The notes: a model not told the origin generated them from the sequence alone. A stretch of DNA of 51,977 nucleotides from Alphaproteobacteria bacterium (GCA_031256515.1 JAIRQL010000018.1:1-51977), one strand, 5' to 3'; shown: positions 1 to 11,550, numbered from the stretch's first letter. Translations and numbers: made by a program.

Positions 1-11
1 TGCCTAATTAC

Positions 12-440
12 GTCGCTCCCTTCACGGGAGTGTGAATTGAAACTTTGAATAGTAGTACTGCTAGAAACCAACAGATAAGTCGCTCCCTTCACGGGAGTGT
101 GAATTGAAACTTGTAGCTCCGTTTGGTATAGGCTCTTGATTTACGTCGCTCCCTTCACGGGAGTGTGAATTGAAACAGAAGGCATATCCTTATAATCGTC
201 CCATCGTTGTGTCGCTCCCTTCACGGGAGTGTGAATTGAAACATACGAGGAAGATACAATCAACACCAGACAAATAGTCGCTCCCTTCACGGGAGTGTGA
301 ATTGAAACACCTAACTCTCTATCATTAATTGCAACTTCCCTGGTCGCTCCCTTCACGGGAGTGTGAATTGAAATTATCAAGTCATTCTTTTGCTTGCTCT
401 GCAGTTAGGTCTCTCCCTTCACGGGAGTGTGAATTGAAAT
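12..440 (+). CRISPR. CRISPR array, type I-C-like repeats, trailer end
   Basis: Seven 32-nt repeats (12-43, 79-110, 145-176, 211-242, 277-308, 343-374, 409-440) are separated by six unique spacers of 34-35 nt. The repeat begins GTCGCTCCC, has an inner palindrome (CTCCC..GGGAG) and ends GAATTGAAAC, which is the known pattern of subtype I-C repeats. The last two repeats end in AAAT instead of AAAC, and the seventh also reads GTCT at its start. Decay at the 3' end marks the leader-distal end, so transcription runs on the plus strand and the leader and cas genes should lie left of base 1. Bases 1-11 are the end of another spacer. No cas gene is in the window. Confidence 0.97.
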
Positions 441-562
441 ACAGGTCCTTTTTATTTTTAACATGCAATGATTATACAACAAATGAATAATATTGTCAAG
501 AAAAATTCAGTTTATTTTCAGTATTAGCAACCATTAACTTGAACCTTTATCCGTTTAAAATC

Positions 563-590
563 TTGACTTTTCTAAGGGGGGGGGTACAAT
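563..590 (+). promoter_or_regulatory. Sigma-70-type promoter with a G9 tract in the spacer
   Basis: TTGACT (563-568) and TACAAT (585-590) are separated by 16 bases, of which 576-584 are nine consecutive G. The DUF262 gene starts 45 bases after the -10 box. Homopolymeric G tracts inside promoter spacers are established slipped-strand phase-variation switches (for example Neisseria porA). A gain of one G would give the optimal 17-base spacer. The promoter boxes and the G run are seen directly; switching is inferred. Confidence 0.7.
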
Positions 591-634
591 ATAAACTGTA
601 AAGTTGTTTGAAGTTTAATAAAAAGGAACGGTAA

Positions 635-2290
635 ATGAGTAAAGAAATAAAAACCAGTAAAGAAACCGTAGGTTATGTTTTTAACCAGATGGAATTTATT
701 ATTCCATCTTATCAGAGACCATATGTTTGGAGTAAAGATAATGTTAATCAACTTTTAGATGATACTTTCTCGGCAATGCAAGAAAAACCAGAAAATGAAT
801 ATTTCTTAGGTTCTTGTGTTTCTATTAATAAAGAAAATAGTAGACAACATCATCTATTAGATGGTCAACAAAGAATTACTACTTTATTTCTAATTTTTGT
901 TGTTTTAAGAGATATTGCTACAGATGATAAGCTAAGAAATAAGGTTAGTGGGATTGTTTTTCAGCCAGAAGATACATTTGAGGAGGGTAAATCATCCATT
1001 TCAAGAATTTCTTATGAAACTAAGGAAAACATTAAAGACTTAATCAATAAGTTAGCCAAAATCCAAAATTATAGTTCCTTAGAATCTCTTAAAAAATATG
1101 AAAGTGAAAATGATACTTCAATAAAAAATATCTTAGAAGCTATAAATACTATTCGTGATTTTTTTGATGGTAAAGATTTAGAATCTTATTTAAAGTTTTT
1201 ATTAAATAAAGTTTGTTTAATATGTGTTTCTACAGAAGAGCTTGACGATGCTTTTCGCTTATTTACAGTATTAAACTCTCGTGGCATTCCATTAACTCCT
1301 TCAGATTTACTAAAGGCTGAAAATCTTAGAGAAATACCTAGTAAAGAACAATTATCTTTTGCAAGAAAATGGGAAGATATGGAGAAAGACTTACCTTTTG
1401 TAGATTTATTAAATTATTTAAGAACTATCTTAATTAAAGATAAAGCTAAAGAAAGTTTATTTAATGAATTCCAAAAAATAATTTATACTGAAAAAAAGAT
1501 ATTAAAAAGAGGAGAAGAAACCTTTGAGTTTATTAAAAATTATGCAGATATTTATGAAAAACTATTTATAGAAAAAACAAAAAATTATGAGATTGATAAT
1601 TTAATTCAACTTATGAGCTTAGGATTATCTCATAATGAATGGATTCCCTCTGTATTATATTATTATGAAAGATTTCAAAATAACAGCTTCTTAGAATTTT
1701 TAACATACTTAGATAATAAATTATCTTCTATGTGGATTTGTGGAGTTACTCCAAGCAAAAGACTAACAGCAACTTATAAAATACTAGACTCTATTGAAAA
1801 AGCAGATTCTTTTGAATCAGTTATTGATGATAAAGGGGTTTTTAAAATTGATATTGAAACTACTATTAATAGATTAAATGAAAATTATGTTTATTATACT
1901 CCTTACAGTAAATATACTTTATTAAAATTAGATTATTTACATAGTGAAAATACACAAGAAATTAGCTATCCTAAAATAATATCTATGGAACATATATTAC
2001 CAAAAACTCCTAATGAAAATTCTCAATGGTATAAGGATTTTTCCCCTGAACAAATGGAAAGTTTAACTCATAAATTAGGAAATTTAATTTTATTAAGTGG
2101 CAGAAAAAATTCTAAATTAGGAAATAAAGATTATCAAGATAAAAAAGATAATTATTTTAACAAAAAAATTGAAGTGTATCATAACTCTACTAGAGTTATG
2201 CAAAATAACCAGTGGACTCCTGTAGAGATAGAAAAAAATCAAGAACATTGTATAAATCTACTAAAAAAACATTATAATAAAAACAACTAA
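635..2290 (+). CDS. DUF262/DUF1524 (GmrSD-like) defence nuclease
   Basis: 551 residues. The N-terminal DUF262 part shows the family signatures YQRPYVW near residue 27 and LDGQQRITTL near residue 75. This domain is ParB/Srx-like and binds or hydrolyses nucleotides in GmrS-type enzymes. The C-terminal DUF1524 part has an HNH-like nuclease motif, MEHILPKT followed by KLGNLILLSGRKNSKLGN near residues 450-495. Fusion of both domains in one chain is typical of single-chain GmrSD/BrxU-like type IV restriction enzymes that attack modified phage DNA. An AAGGA site lies just upstream of the ATG. It stands alone between the CRISPR array and small ORFs, and its promoter contains a G9 tract. The modified-DNA substrate is inferred from the family and is not visible in the sequence. 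Confidence 0.85.
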   Translation: MSKEIKTSKETVGYVFNQMEFIIPSYQRPYVWSKDNVNQLLDDTFSAMQEKPENEYFLGSCVSINKENSRQHHLLDGQQRITTLFLIFVVLRDIATDDKLRNKVSGIVFQPEDTFEEGKSSISRISYETKENIKDLINKLAKIQNYSSLESLKKYESENDTSIKNILEAINTIRDFFDGKDLESYLKFLLNKVCLICVSTEELDDAFRLFTVLNSRGIPLTPSDLLKAENLREIPSKEQLSFARKWEDMEKDLPFVDLLNYLRTILIKDKAKESLFNEFQKIIYTEKKILKRGEETFEFIKNYADIYEKLFIEKTKNYEIDNLIQLMSLGLSHNEWIPSVLYYYERFQNNSFLEFLTYLDNKLSSMWICGVTPSKRLTATYKILDSIEKADSFESVIDDKGVFKIDIETTINRLNENYVYYTPYSKYTLLKLDYLHSENTQEISYPKIISMEHILPKTPNENSQWYKDFSPEQMESLTHKLGNLILLSGRKNSKLGNKDYQDKKDNYFNKKIEVYHNSTRVMQNNQWTPVEIEKNQEHCINLLKKHYNKNN

Positions 2291-2298
2291 AATAGATA

Positions 2299-2334
2299 AG
2301 GATATAAGTTAGATTAATAGTTTACTTATATCCT
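2299..2334. terminator. Inverted repeat, possible bidirectional terminator
   Basis: AGGATATAAGT (2299-2309) and ACTTATATCCT (2324-2334) form an 11-bp perfect stem between the convergent DUF262 gene and the small minus-strand ORF. There is no clear U tract on either side, so the terminator role is tentative. Confidence 0.4.
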
Positions 2335-2358
2335 CTATACATTATTATCTTATAAACA

Positions 2359-2583
2359 CTACTTAAGTTTGCAAGTTTGGACGGCTTGATGTATTCTTTC
2401 TAAATCCTCTACTGATATATCAGCTAGGGTGATAAGTTTTTCTTTATTAGAAACTAAATTAGCAAGGGCGGGAGCTTCTTTTAGCATACATTGTTGAAAC
2501 TCTTCTGTTAAACCATCGGTAGTAATGATACTGGTAATATCACTAATAACAATCTTTTGACTCACATATCTAATTCTTAACAT
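2359..2583 (-). CDS. Hypothetical small protein
   Basis: 74 residues, not recognised. Composition is protein-like, with an acidic/amphipathic middle and one cysteine pair far apart (C32, C71); there is no membrane segment or signal peptide. The ATG at 2583 is the first possible in-frame start because a stop lies two codons upstream. The nearest AAGGAG is about 17 bases away, too far for a good ribosome binding site, and it sits in a small hairpin (ACTCC/GGAGT). Its position beside the CRISPR array and DUF262 gene suggests accessory DNA. It may be a remnant or not expressed at all. Confidence 0.4.
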   Translation of the reverse strand: MLRIRYVSQKIVISDITSIITTDGLTEEFQQCMLKEAPALANLVSNKEKLITLADISVEDLERIHQAVQTCKLK

Positions 2584-2704
2584 TTTTCAAATAAAACTTA
2601 CTCCTTCTATGGAGTAGACCTTAATAAAACTCATGCTAGAAAAAATAATTTATTGATTTATCCCTTTTATTATTGATATTCTTCTTCTAAAAATTACTTC
2701 TAAT

Positions 2705-2830
2705 ATGAAATTATCAACAAATATAAATTATACATATAAGAAGCGTAAAAAAATATATATAAAAGGTGAGCTTGTAAAAGAAACCTTAACTGAAGAATCT
2801 TATAACAAATCTTTATCCATAAAAAAATAG
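2705..2830 (+). CDS. Possible 41-residue basic peptide
   Basis: An ATG-initiated ORF of 41 codons in the 2584-2892 gap encodes a lysine- and tyrosine-rich peptide (YTYKKRKKIYIKGE near the start). No Shine-Dalgarno sequence is visible and no family is recognised. In DNA this AT-rich an ORF of this length could be chance. The rest of the gap (2584-2704) shows only the SD-like hairpin described for the neighbouring ORF. Confidence 0.2.
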   Translation: MKLSTNINYTYKKRKKIYIKGELVKETLTEESYNKSLSIKK

Positions 2831-2855
2831 AATAAAGACTTTATATCTTCTAGGT

Positions 2856-2894
2856 AATTTTAGCTAATTCTAAAGTTTAAGATTAGCTAAAATT
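2856..2894 (-). terminator. Inverted repeat at the end of the lipoprotein gene
   Basis: AATTTTAGCTAAT (2856-2868) and ATTAGCTAAAATT (2882-2894) form a 13-bp perfect stem overlapping the lipoprotein stop codon. It is probably a transcription end, but it is AT-rich and lacks a following T run. Confidence 0.4.
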
Positions 2895-3459
2895 ATCCAT
2901 GATTAACTTCCTCTTTTTGTAGTGGATCTACTTTACACTCAGAATTCATATAATCCCAAGCATCTTTAAAGCCTTGCATGGTATATTTATCTACGGCTGA
3001 GGAGTCTTTATCGCCAACTGTGATAAATTCATTATAAATAAAGAAGATACTATCCTCATTTTTAAGGAAATAATTAATGATAAAATCTTCATTGTTAGCC
3101 CAAGCCTTATCTCCTAAAGTATCTAAGAATAAACTAATTGAGGAAATATCAATTTTTACTTTTGAATCTACCTTATAAGGAAGTCCTCCTAGAACCGAGA
3201 GTTCTTTTTTATCATTAATTTGGATATAATGGATTTTTCTATCTAAGTAAAAACCATAAGAACTTACTGGAAAAGAATAAATATAACATTGATTTTTTTC
3301 TTTTGAAAAAATCCAAGCTCCAAACTTTTGATTATCAACTTGTTTTTTACTTTTAGGAATAGATTTCATCATTGTTTCTTTATTGTTTATAGTATTACTA
3401 CAAGCAAATAAAAATAACAATAAACCAAAAGTAAAAAAGATTTTAAAACAACTTTTCAA
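2893..3459 (-). CDS. Predicted lipoprotein
   Basis: 188 residues. The N-terminus is basic, then hydrophobic (residues 6-18), then a lipobox LFAC with the lipidated cysteine at residue 20, so the product should be a membrane-anchored lipoprotein. The rest is soluble, with no domain recognised. The start is a TTG with a strong GGGAGG site seven bases upstream. It lies 22 bases downstream of gyrB on the same strand and may be cotranscribed. Function unknown. Confidence 0.75.
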   Translation of the reverse strand: MKSCFKIFFTFGLLLFLFACSNTINNKETMMKSIPKSKKQVDNQKFGAWIFSKEKNQCYIYSFPVSSYGFYLDRKIHYIQINDKKELSVLGGLPYKVDSKVKIDISSISLFLDTLGDKAWANNEDFIINYFLKNEDSIFFIYNEFITVGDKDSSAVDKYTMQGFKDAWDYMNSECKVDPLQKEEVNHG

Positions 3460-3481
3460 AATAGAACCTCCCTCTTAGATT

Positions 3482-5929
<2,448 letters not shown>

Positions 5930-6038
5930 TCACTTAAATATTAATTCTTCAGTATATTATTGTAGCATATTTTTTAAATTTTGTCTTTAGGTTTGCTAAT
6001 TTTTTTTAATTCTTTACCTAATCTATTTTCAATATTTT

Positions 6039-7403
6039 TTAAGTTAAATTTTTAATCCATTTTTTGGTCTTAAATCGCCATAGGGCAATAAAGAATTTTA
6101 CCACTTCTTCAAAGTTAGCAATTAGTACTACCCAGTAAACTTCCAAGTTTAATACCATTGCACTATAAAAAGCTAAAGGAATTGCAATAAATACAACCGG
6201 AATTGCATCTATAAAAAATGCTGCTTTTGTGTCTCCACCTGCTCTTAATATTCCTACAATTACTGTCCAGTTAATAAATTTAAAGAACATGGCAATAGAA
6301 AAAGCAATAAGAACTTTATCAGTTAAAGCAATTGATTCTGGAGTTAATGAATAGGCTTTAAGAATTTGTCCCCTAAAAATAACTGCTAATATACTTACAG
6401 CTAAAGAGATTATGAGAGCCATTTTAATTATTTTTTTAGCCATATCAAAGGCTTCTTCAAGTTTGTTTGCCCCAATAGTTTGAGCTACAACAATATTAGC
6501 CCCTACCGCTATACCAAAAAATATGATAGAGCCGGCATTTATTACAAGTTCGGCAATATTAACACTAGCTAAAGCATGTGTACCTAAATATCCATAGGCA
6601 ATAAAAAGTATGGTTGTAGCAACTACCCATATAGTTTCGGTAAAAAATACTGGAATAGATATTTTTATTAAAGATTTAATTTTTTCTTTAGGAAAGCCAA
6701 AATACTTTTTAAAAGTAGTTCGCATTTGATATTTTTTATTAAAAAAGAAATACAAACAAACAGAAAATTCTACAATTCTGGCAATTAAAGTACCAAGAGC
6801 TGCTCCTTTTGCTTCTAAACGAGGAAAACCAAAATTCCCATAAATCAAACAGTAATTTAAAATAGTATTAACAATAGTTGCTACTATCACCACATAAAGA
6901 GCCTGCTTAGTTTTTCCCATAGATCTTAAAGATGTAGCTATAGCAATAGAAATAGCATTAAATGGAAAAGAAATTGCGATAATTTGTAAAAATCCTGTAC
7001 CAATATTAATTACATCAATATCATGAGAGAATAGCTTCATAAAATTTTTGGCAAAGATTAGGGCAAATGGAGTAAATATTCCACTAAAACATAAAGCAAC
7101 TATTACACTAATAGCAAAAACTTTACGAAAATTACGATAATCTTTTTTACCATAATACTGTGCTAAAAAAATACTCGCCCCTCCTAAAACTCCAAAGAGC
7201 ATAAGCACATATACAAAGTATAACTTGTTAGCAACACCAACAGCAGCAATATTTTCTTCACCTAGCTGACCTACCATAATATTATCAACAAAATTTAATG
7301 AGATAGAAATAAATTGTTGTAAAATAAGAGGTATTACAATAATAAAATAATTTTTATAGAATCCCTTCTCAGAGGATTCTTTTTTAAGAGTTGCGGTTGA
7401 CAT
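6039..7403 (-). CDS. MATE-family efflux transporter
   Basis: 454 residues with about twelve hydrophobic segments, the MATE length and topology. The first half contains FVDNIMVGQLGEENIAAVGVANK, matching the family signature, and the second half repeats the fold (ASVNIAELVINAGSIIFFG). It would export cationic drugs or metabolites using Na+ or H+ from the inner membrane. It starts 13 bases after recF, so it is probably cotranscribed with it, and it interrupts the usual recF-gyrB order. The substrate cannot be told from sequence. Confidence 0.9.
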   Translation of the reverse strand: MSTATLKKESSEKGFYKNYFIIVIPLILQQFISISLNFVDNIMVGQLGEENIAAVGVANKLYFVYVLMLFGVLGGASIFLAQYYGKKDYRNFRKVFAISVIVALCFSGIFTPFALIFAKNFMKLFSHDIDVINIGTGFLQIIAISFPFNAISIAIATSLRSMGKTKQALYVVIVATIVNTILNYCLIYGNFGFPRLEAKGAALGTLIARIVEFSVCLYFFFNKKYQMRTTFKKYFGFPKEKIKSLIKISIPVFFTETIWVVATTILFIAYGYLGTHALASVNIAELVINAGSIIFFGIAVGANIVVAQTIGANKLEEAFDMAKKIIKMALIISLAVSILAVIFRGQILKAYSLTPESIALTDKVLIAFSIAMFFKFINWTVIVGILRAGGDTKAAFFIDAIPVVFIAIPLAFYSAMVLNLEVYWVVLIANFEEVVKFFIALWRFKTKKWIKNLT

Positions 7404-7416
7404 GATTGTCGTCCTT

Positions 7417-8526
7417 TTAGTTTATTTTCAAAAATTCAAATTTTGCTTTGAAATCCTTAAAGATTTCTTGATGAGTTGTAGTTATAAAAACTTGTGAACC
7501 AAACTGCAAAACTTTTTCTACAACATACTCAGTGTTGTTTTTATCTAAATGCACATTAATTTCATCTAATAAAAGAATGGGGCTAATCTGCTTAACCTTT
7601 TGCAATAGTTTAACAAAAGAAGATATAATACTAATTAACATCATCTTCTGCTCCCCAGTAGAAGAGTTCTCTGCCCCTATGTTTGTGGTTTTAAATATAC
7701 ATACCAGCTTACTTTTATGAGCAGATGTAGAGGTTTGCGACATAACTAAATCGTTTCGTCTATTTTCTCTTAAAGTTTCTTTTAAGATATTTTCTACTTT
7801 TAGCGAGTAAACATGTTTTGCTAGTAAATCTTCAATTTCACCAATAAAAGATAAATGCAAAGGATATTTATCATCATTGCTTGTAAATTCATTAAGGCTA
7901 TTAAGGAAATCTAACCTTGAAACCACAAGTGGTACAGTAATTTCCACGAGTTTTTCTTCAATTAAGTCTAACCATTTATTATTAACTAAGCCACTAGATA
8001 GAAGTTTGTTTCTTTCTCTTATTAGCTTATCGTGTTCGTTTAGCCTGCTTAAATGGGTTTTATCAAAATTAAAGATTAATCTATCAATAAATTTTCTTTT
8101 ACTAGCATTGTCTTGCAAAAAAAAATTATCCATTTGTGGGATTAACCAAATACAGTTTAGGTAATAATCCAACAGATTTTTATTTTTTATCTGCGAACCA
8201 TCTAAAAAATATTTTTTTTTATAAGAATTACTCTCAAGAGAAAAATCTACACTTAAATTTAAATTATACTCACCCAAATTACTAGTGATTTTACCTTCTA
8301 TTCCAGTAGAATTATTACCATTTCTAATAACTTCATCTATGGAAGCAGACCGTAAACCTCTACCAGCACTAAGTAAAGATATTCCCTCAAGAATATTAGT
8401 TTTTCCCATACCATTTTCACCATAGATAATATGGGAAGAATTTTTAAAATCAAAAAAGTTATGCTGATAGTTTCTAAAAGTATTTAATACTAAAGAGCTA
8501 ATAAAATACGAATTAACAACACTCAT
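7417..8526 (-). CDS. recF: DNA replication/repair protein RecF
   Basis: 369 residues, the normal length. This SMC-like ATPase binds gapped DNA and helps RecO/RecR load RecA. The Walker A is YGENGMGKTNILEG near residue 37, the ABC signature region is STGEQKMMLISII, and the Walker B is PILLLDEINVHLD. The start is 12 bases after the dnaN stop, in the conserved dnaA-dnaN-recF order. Confidence 0.97.
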   Translation of the reverse strand: MSVVNSYFISSLVLNTFRNYQHNFFDFKNSSHIIYGENGMGKTNILEGISLLSAGRGLRSASIDEVIRNGNNSTGIEGKITSNLGEYNLNLSVDFSLESNSYKKKYFLDGSQIKNKNLLDYYLNCIWLIPQMDNFFLQDNASKRKFIDRLIFNFDKTHLSRLNEHDKLIRERNKLLSSGLVNNKWLDLIEEKLVEITVPLVVSRLDFLNSLNEFTSNDDKYPLHLSFIGEIEDLLAKHVYSLKVENILKETLRENRRNDLVMSQTSTSAHKSKLVCIFKTTNIGAENSSTGEQKMMLISIISSFVKLLQKVKQISPILLLDEINVHLDKNNTEYVVEKVLQFGSQVFITTTHQEIFKDFKAKFEFLKIN

Positions 8527-8538
8527 AAAAAAGTAAAA

Positions 8539-9654
8539 TTATAATCGCATTGGCATTATTACAAATAATTCACTAGTATCACCTACTTTTTTTACCAAAG
8601 CTGGCGAGGTTTCGTTTTGTAATTGCAATAAAACATTTTCAGTCTGGATTAGCTCACAAATTTCTTTAATATATTTAGCATTAAAGCAGATACTCATAGG
8701 AGCAATACTCCGAGCTAATTCTAGCTCTTGATTAGCATCTCCTACATTCTTATCGGCACTTAAAACCATTTTATTATCATCTAAATTAAGTTTAATAAAT
8801 TTTAGTTTATCATCCGAATACATGGATACTAAATCTATCGCTTTAATAAAAGCTGAACGATTAACTTCTAAAATTTTATCATTATCCTTAGGAATAACTC
8901 TATCATAATTAGGGAAATTACCATCAATTAATTTTGATGTTAAAATAATATTTGCAAATTTAAAACAAATACGGCTAGCATTACAAGAAATCTCTAGTTC
9001 CTCTTCACTTACTTTAGTTATAAGTTTAGAAATTTCCTCAACAGCTTTTTTAGGAATAATAATTCCTTCTTCTATTTTAACATCACTATTAAATCCACAT
9101 TCAGATAAAGCTAAACGATGCCCATCAGTAGAAACTGCTCTTAACACTGGAGATTCATTAGTATTTAAAGTTGTATGTAAATAAACCCCGTTAAGATAAT
9201 ATCTTGTTTCATCGGTAGAAATAGCAAACTTAGTGTTTTCCATAAGTTGCTTAAAATCTTCTTTTTTAATTTTTAAGGTAGATGGCAAATCATTAGTTTG
9301 AATGATTGGGAAATCTTCAACTGGCAATGTACTTAAAGTACCCTTAAACTTTCCACAAATAATATGAAGTTTATCTTCAACTAAAGATATCTCTACATTA
9401 GAATCACTTGGTAATCTTTTAATAGTTTCTGATAATAAAACAGCAGGAGCAGTGGTTGAGCCATTTTCAATAACCTCAATATTTAGCATTTCAACAATGT
9501 CTAAATCCATATCTGTAGCATTAATAATTAACTTATTACTATCGGCACTAATTCTAACATTAGATAAAATTGGAGTAATGTTTCTTTTATCAACAACACC
9601 TTGTACATTATCTAGGGCTTTAGAAAGTTGAGCCACATTTATAATAAATTTCAT
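8539..9654 (-). CDS. dnaN: DNA polymerase III beta subunit (sliding clamp)
   Basis: 371 residues, the normal clamp length. It forms the dimeric ring that tethers DNA polymerase III. Family motifs are visible: NVRISAD in domain 1, SVSTDGHRLA-like AVSTDGHRLALSE in domain 2, and the terminal PMRL that closes clamp homologues. It lies 71 bases downstream of dnaA. Confidence 0.98.
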   Translation of the reverse strand: MKFIINVAQLSKALDNVQGVVDKRNITPILSNVRISADSNKLIINATDMDLDIVEMLNIEVIENGSTTAPAVLLSETIKRLPSDSNVEISLVEDKLHIICGKFKGTLSTLPVEDFPIIQTNDLPSTLKIKKEDFKQLMENTKFAISTDETRYYLNGVYLHTTLNTNESPVLRAVSTDGHRLALSECGFNSDVKIEEGIIIPKKAVEEISKLITKVSEEELEISCNASRICFKFANIILTSKLIDGNFPNYDRVIPKDNDKILEVNRSAFIKAIDLVSMYSDDKLKFIKLNLDDNKMVLSADKNVGDANQELELARSIAPMSICFNAKYIKEICELIQTENVLLQLQNETSPALVKKVGDTSELFVIMPMRL

Positions 9655-9725
9655 TTTTCCTCTTTAGGTGAATTATTTTCAATACTAGATTTTACCTTAG
9701 ATTATATAACTATTCAACGATATTT

Positions 9726-11120
9726 TTAGCCTTGCTGAATAATTTTAATTAATAGGTTTATCTCGTCTTCTAAATTAGAGTTCAGCATAATTTCTTTAGA
9801 TATTTTATTAACCGCATACATCACTGTAGTATGGTCTCTACCACCAAACTTTCTACCAATTTCTGGCAGAGAACTACTGGTTATTTGCTTAGCTATATAC
9901 ATAGCTATTTGCCGAACATGAGCGGTATTTTTATCTTTTTTAGGAGAACTCATATCCGCTAGTTTAATTTTATAATGCTCGGATACCTTTTTCTGTATAG
10001 ACTCAATATTTATAATTTTACTTTTATGTTTTAGTACATCTTCTAAAACATGCATTGCCATATCTAAATCTATTTTTACCTTTACAATTTGATGGTAAGA
10101 AATTACTCGCTTTAATGCTCCTTCTAACTCCCTAACATTTGAGGTAATAGTATGGGCAAGAAAATCTATTACATCATTAGGGATTTTTATTCCTATAATT
10201 TTAGCTTTAGATTCTAAAATACCTACACGCAATTCATAAGTAGTAGCATGGATATTAATACTTAGCCCAGCATTAAGCCTTGAGGTAATTCTTTCCTCTA
10301 TTCTATCTAGCTCTGAGGGTAATTTATCAGCAGAAATAATTATTTGCTTACCTCTAGAGAATAAATCGTTGAAAGTATTAAAGAACTCTTCTTGAGTTGC
10401 CTCTTTACCACCCATAAACTGGAAATCATCAATCATTAATACATCGGGCGACCGACAGATTTCCCTGAAAGAATCCGTAGTATGTTCTTGCAATGAGGAA
10501 ATATACATGGATGTAAATTTTTCGGCAGTTAAATATAAAAACTTCCGATCACCAGCTTTAGAAATTTCCCAAGCAATTGAATGCATTAAATGAGTTTTGC
10601 CTAAACCAACTCCACCATATAAAAACAAAGGATTAAATTGGATATTTGCATCTCTTGCCCCCCTTCTTGCTGCCTCGTAAGCAAACTGATTAGGCTTACC
10701 AACCACGAAATTTTCAAAAGTATAATGTTCATTTAAGGGAATACTTAGGTTCTCGTAAGAAAACTTTGTATCAAAAGAATTAAATGAGGCTTTATCAAGT
10801 TTTTGACTAATACTTAAGTCTGTAGTTTCAGCTTGAACTTCTTCCATTTTTGAAAAAGTTGAAACAAGAACTTCAATATCCTTAATTTTTGGATAATTGA
10901 TAGCTAAAACTTCTATTATTTTTGTACTAAACGACTTTAGAACCCAATCTTTAATAAATTTTGAGGGGGCATTTATTATAAGAATGCTACCATCACATCT
11001 ATTGAATTCTAAAGGTTTAATCCAACTTTCAAAAGAAAGTTTATCGTTTAGATGATTTTCTAGCTGTAATAAAAAAAATTCCCAATTAAAACTTTCCTCA
11101 GTAATAGAAGGTTCTGTCAT
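9726..11120 (-). CDS. dnaA: Chromosomal replication initiator protein DnaA
   Basis: 464 residues. Domain I (WEFFLLQLENHLNDKLSFESWIKPL is split here by length limits; see residues 13-37) is followed by a short linker. The AAA+ domain begins at YTFENFVVGKPNQFAYEAA, with Walker A GGVGLGKTHLMH near residue 169 and Walker B VLMIDDFQF. The C-terminal DNA-binding domain has the signature GRDHTTVMYAVNKI. It follows rpsT by 32 bases. No cluster of DnaA boxes is visible in the adjacent gaps. Confidence 0.98.
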   Translation of the reverse strand: MTEPSITEESFNWEFFLLQLENHLNDKLSFESWIKPLEFNRCDGSILIINAPSKFIKDWVLKSFSTKIIEVLAINYPKIKDIEVLVSTFSKMEEVQAETTDLSISQKLDKASFNSFDTKFSYENLSIPLNEHYTFENFVVGKPNQFAYEAARRGARDANIQFNPLFLYGGVGLGKTHLMHSIAWEISKAGDRKFLYLTAEKFTSMYISSLQEHTTDSFREICRSPDVLMIDDFQFMGGKEATQEEFFNTFNDLFSRGKQIIISADKLPSELDRIEERITSRLNAGLSINIHATTYELRVGILESKAKIIGIKIPNDVIDFLAHTITSNVRELEGALKRVISYHQIVKVKIDLDMAMHVLEDVLKHKSKIINIESIQKKVSEHYKIKLADMSSPKKDKNTAHVRQIAMYIAKQITSSSLPEIGRKFGGRDHTTVMYAVNKISKEIMLNSNLEDEINLLIKIIQQG

Positions 11121-11152
11121 ATTTCACTTACTCAGTAAAGTTTATTAAAAAA

Positions 11153-11416
11153 TTAAGATACTTTTTTTAGTCTTAAAGATAATCTTGAAATTTTACGGCT
11201 TGCTGTATTTTTATGGATAGTTCCTTTTTGAGCAGTTTCAGCGATTACTGATTGAGCTGTAATAAAAGCTGCAGAGGCTTCATCGGCTTTACCGTTTTTA
11301 AGCAAGTCTTCAACTCTTCTAATCGCAGTTCTTAATCTGTTCATTCTTGCTTTATTTCTTTGAGTTTTTTTCAAATCTTGACGAATTCTTTTTTTAGCAC
11401 TTTCTGTATTTGCCAT
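11153..11416 (-). CDS. rpsT: 30S ribosomal protein S20
   Basis: 87 residues, strongly basic, with the S20 pattern: MANTESAKKRIRQ at the N-terminus, RNKARMNRLRTAIRR, and the conserved KGTIHKNTASRKISRL near the C-terminus. It binds 16S rRNA early in small-subunit assembly. The dnaA-rpsT-mutM neighbourhood is an alphaproteobacterial order. Its promoter is divergent from, and overlaps, the thi promoter. Confidence 0.97.
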   Translation of the reverse strand: MANTESAKKRIRQDLKKTQRNKARMNRLRTAIRRVEDLLKNGKADEASAAFITAQSVIAETAQKGTIHKNTASRKISRLSLRLKKVS

Positions 11417-11460
11417 TCATAAACCTTTAATATTTATATATATAAATTTTAATACATAAT

Positions 11461-11510
11461 TATTATACTATAATTACCATTTTGACAATAACAAATTTTT
11501 TAAGATTATA
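11461..11510. promoter_or_regulatory. Overlapping divergent promoters for rpsT and thiEMD
   Basis: On the plus strand TTGACA (11481-11486) and TTATAT (11505-11510, 18-base spacer) face thiE. On the minus strand TTGTCA (11487-11482) and TATAAT (11466-11461, 15-base spacer) face rpsT. The two -35 boxes share the same bases, so the promoters may compete for polymerase. Confidence 0.5.
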
Positions 11511-11550
11511 TCTTGCATACTTTTTAAATATTGTTTATATTTTTAAAATC

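Noticed and set aside
141-380. Minus-strand ORF repeating SIHTPVKGAT across the array
   Set aside because: It is only the reverse reading of the CRISPR repeats and spacers; the repeating peptide is the repeat itself.
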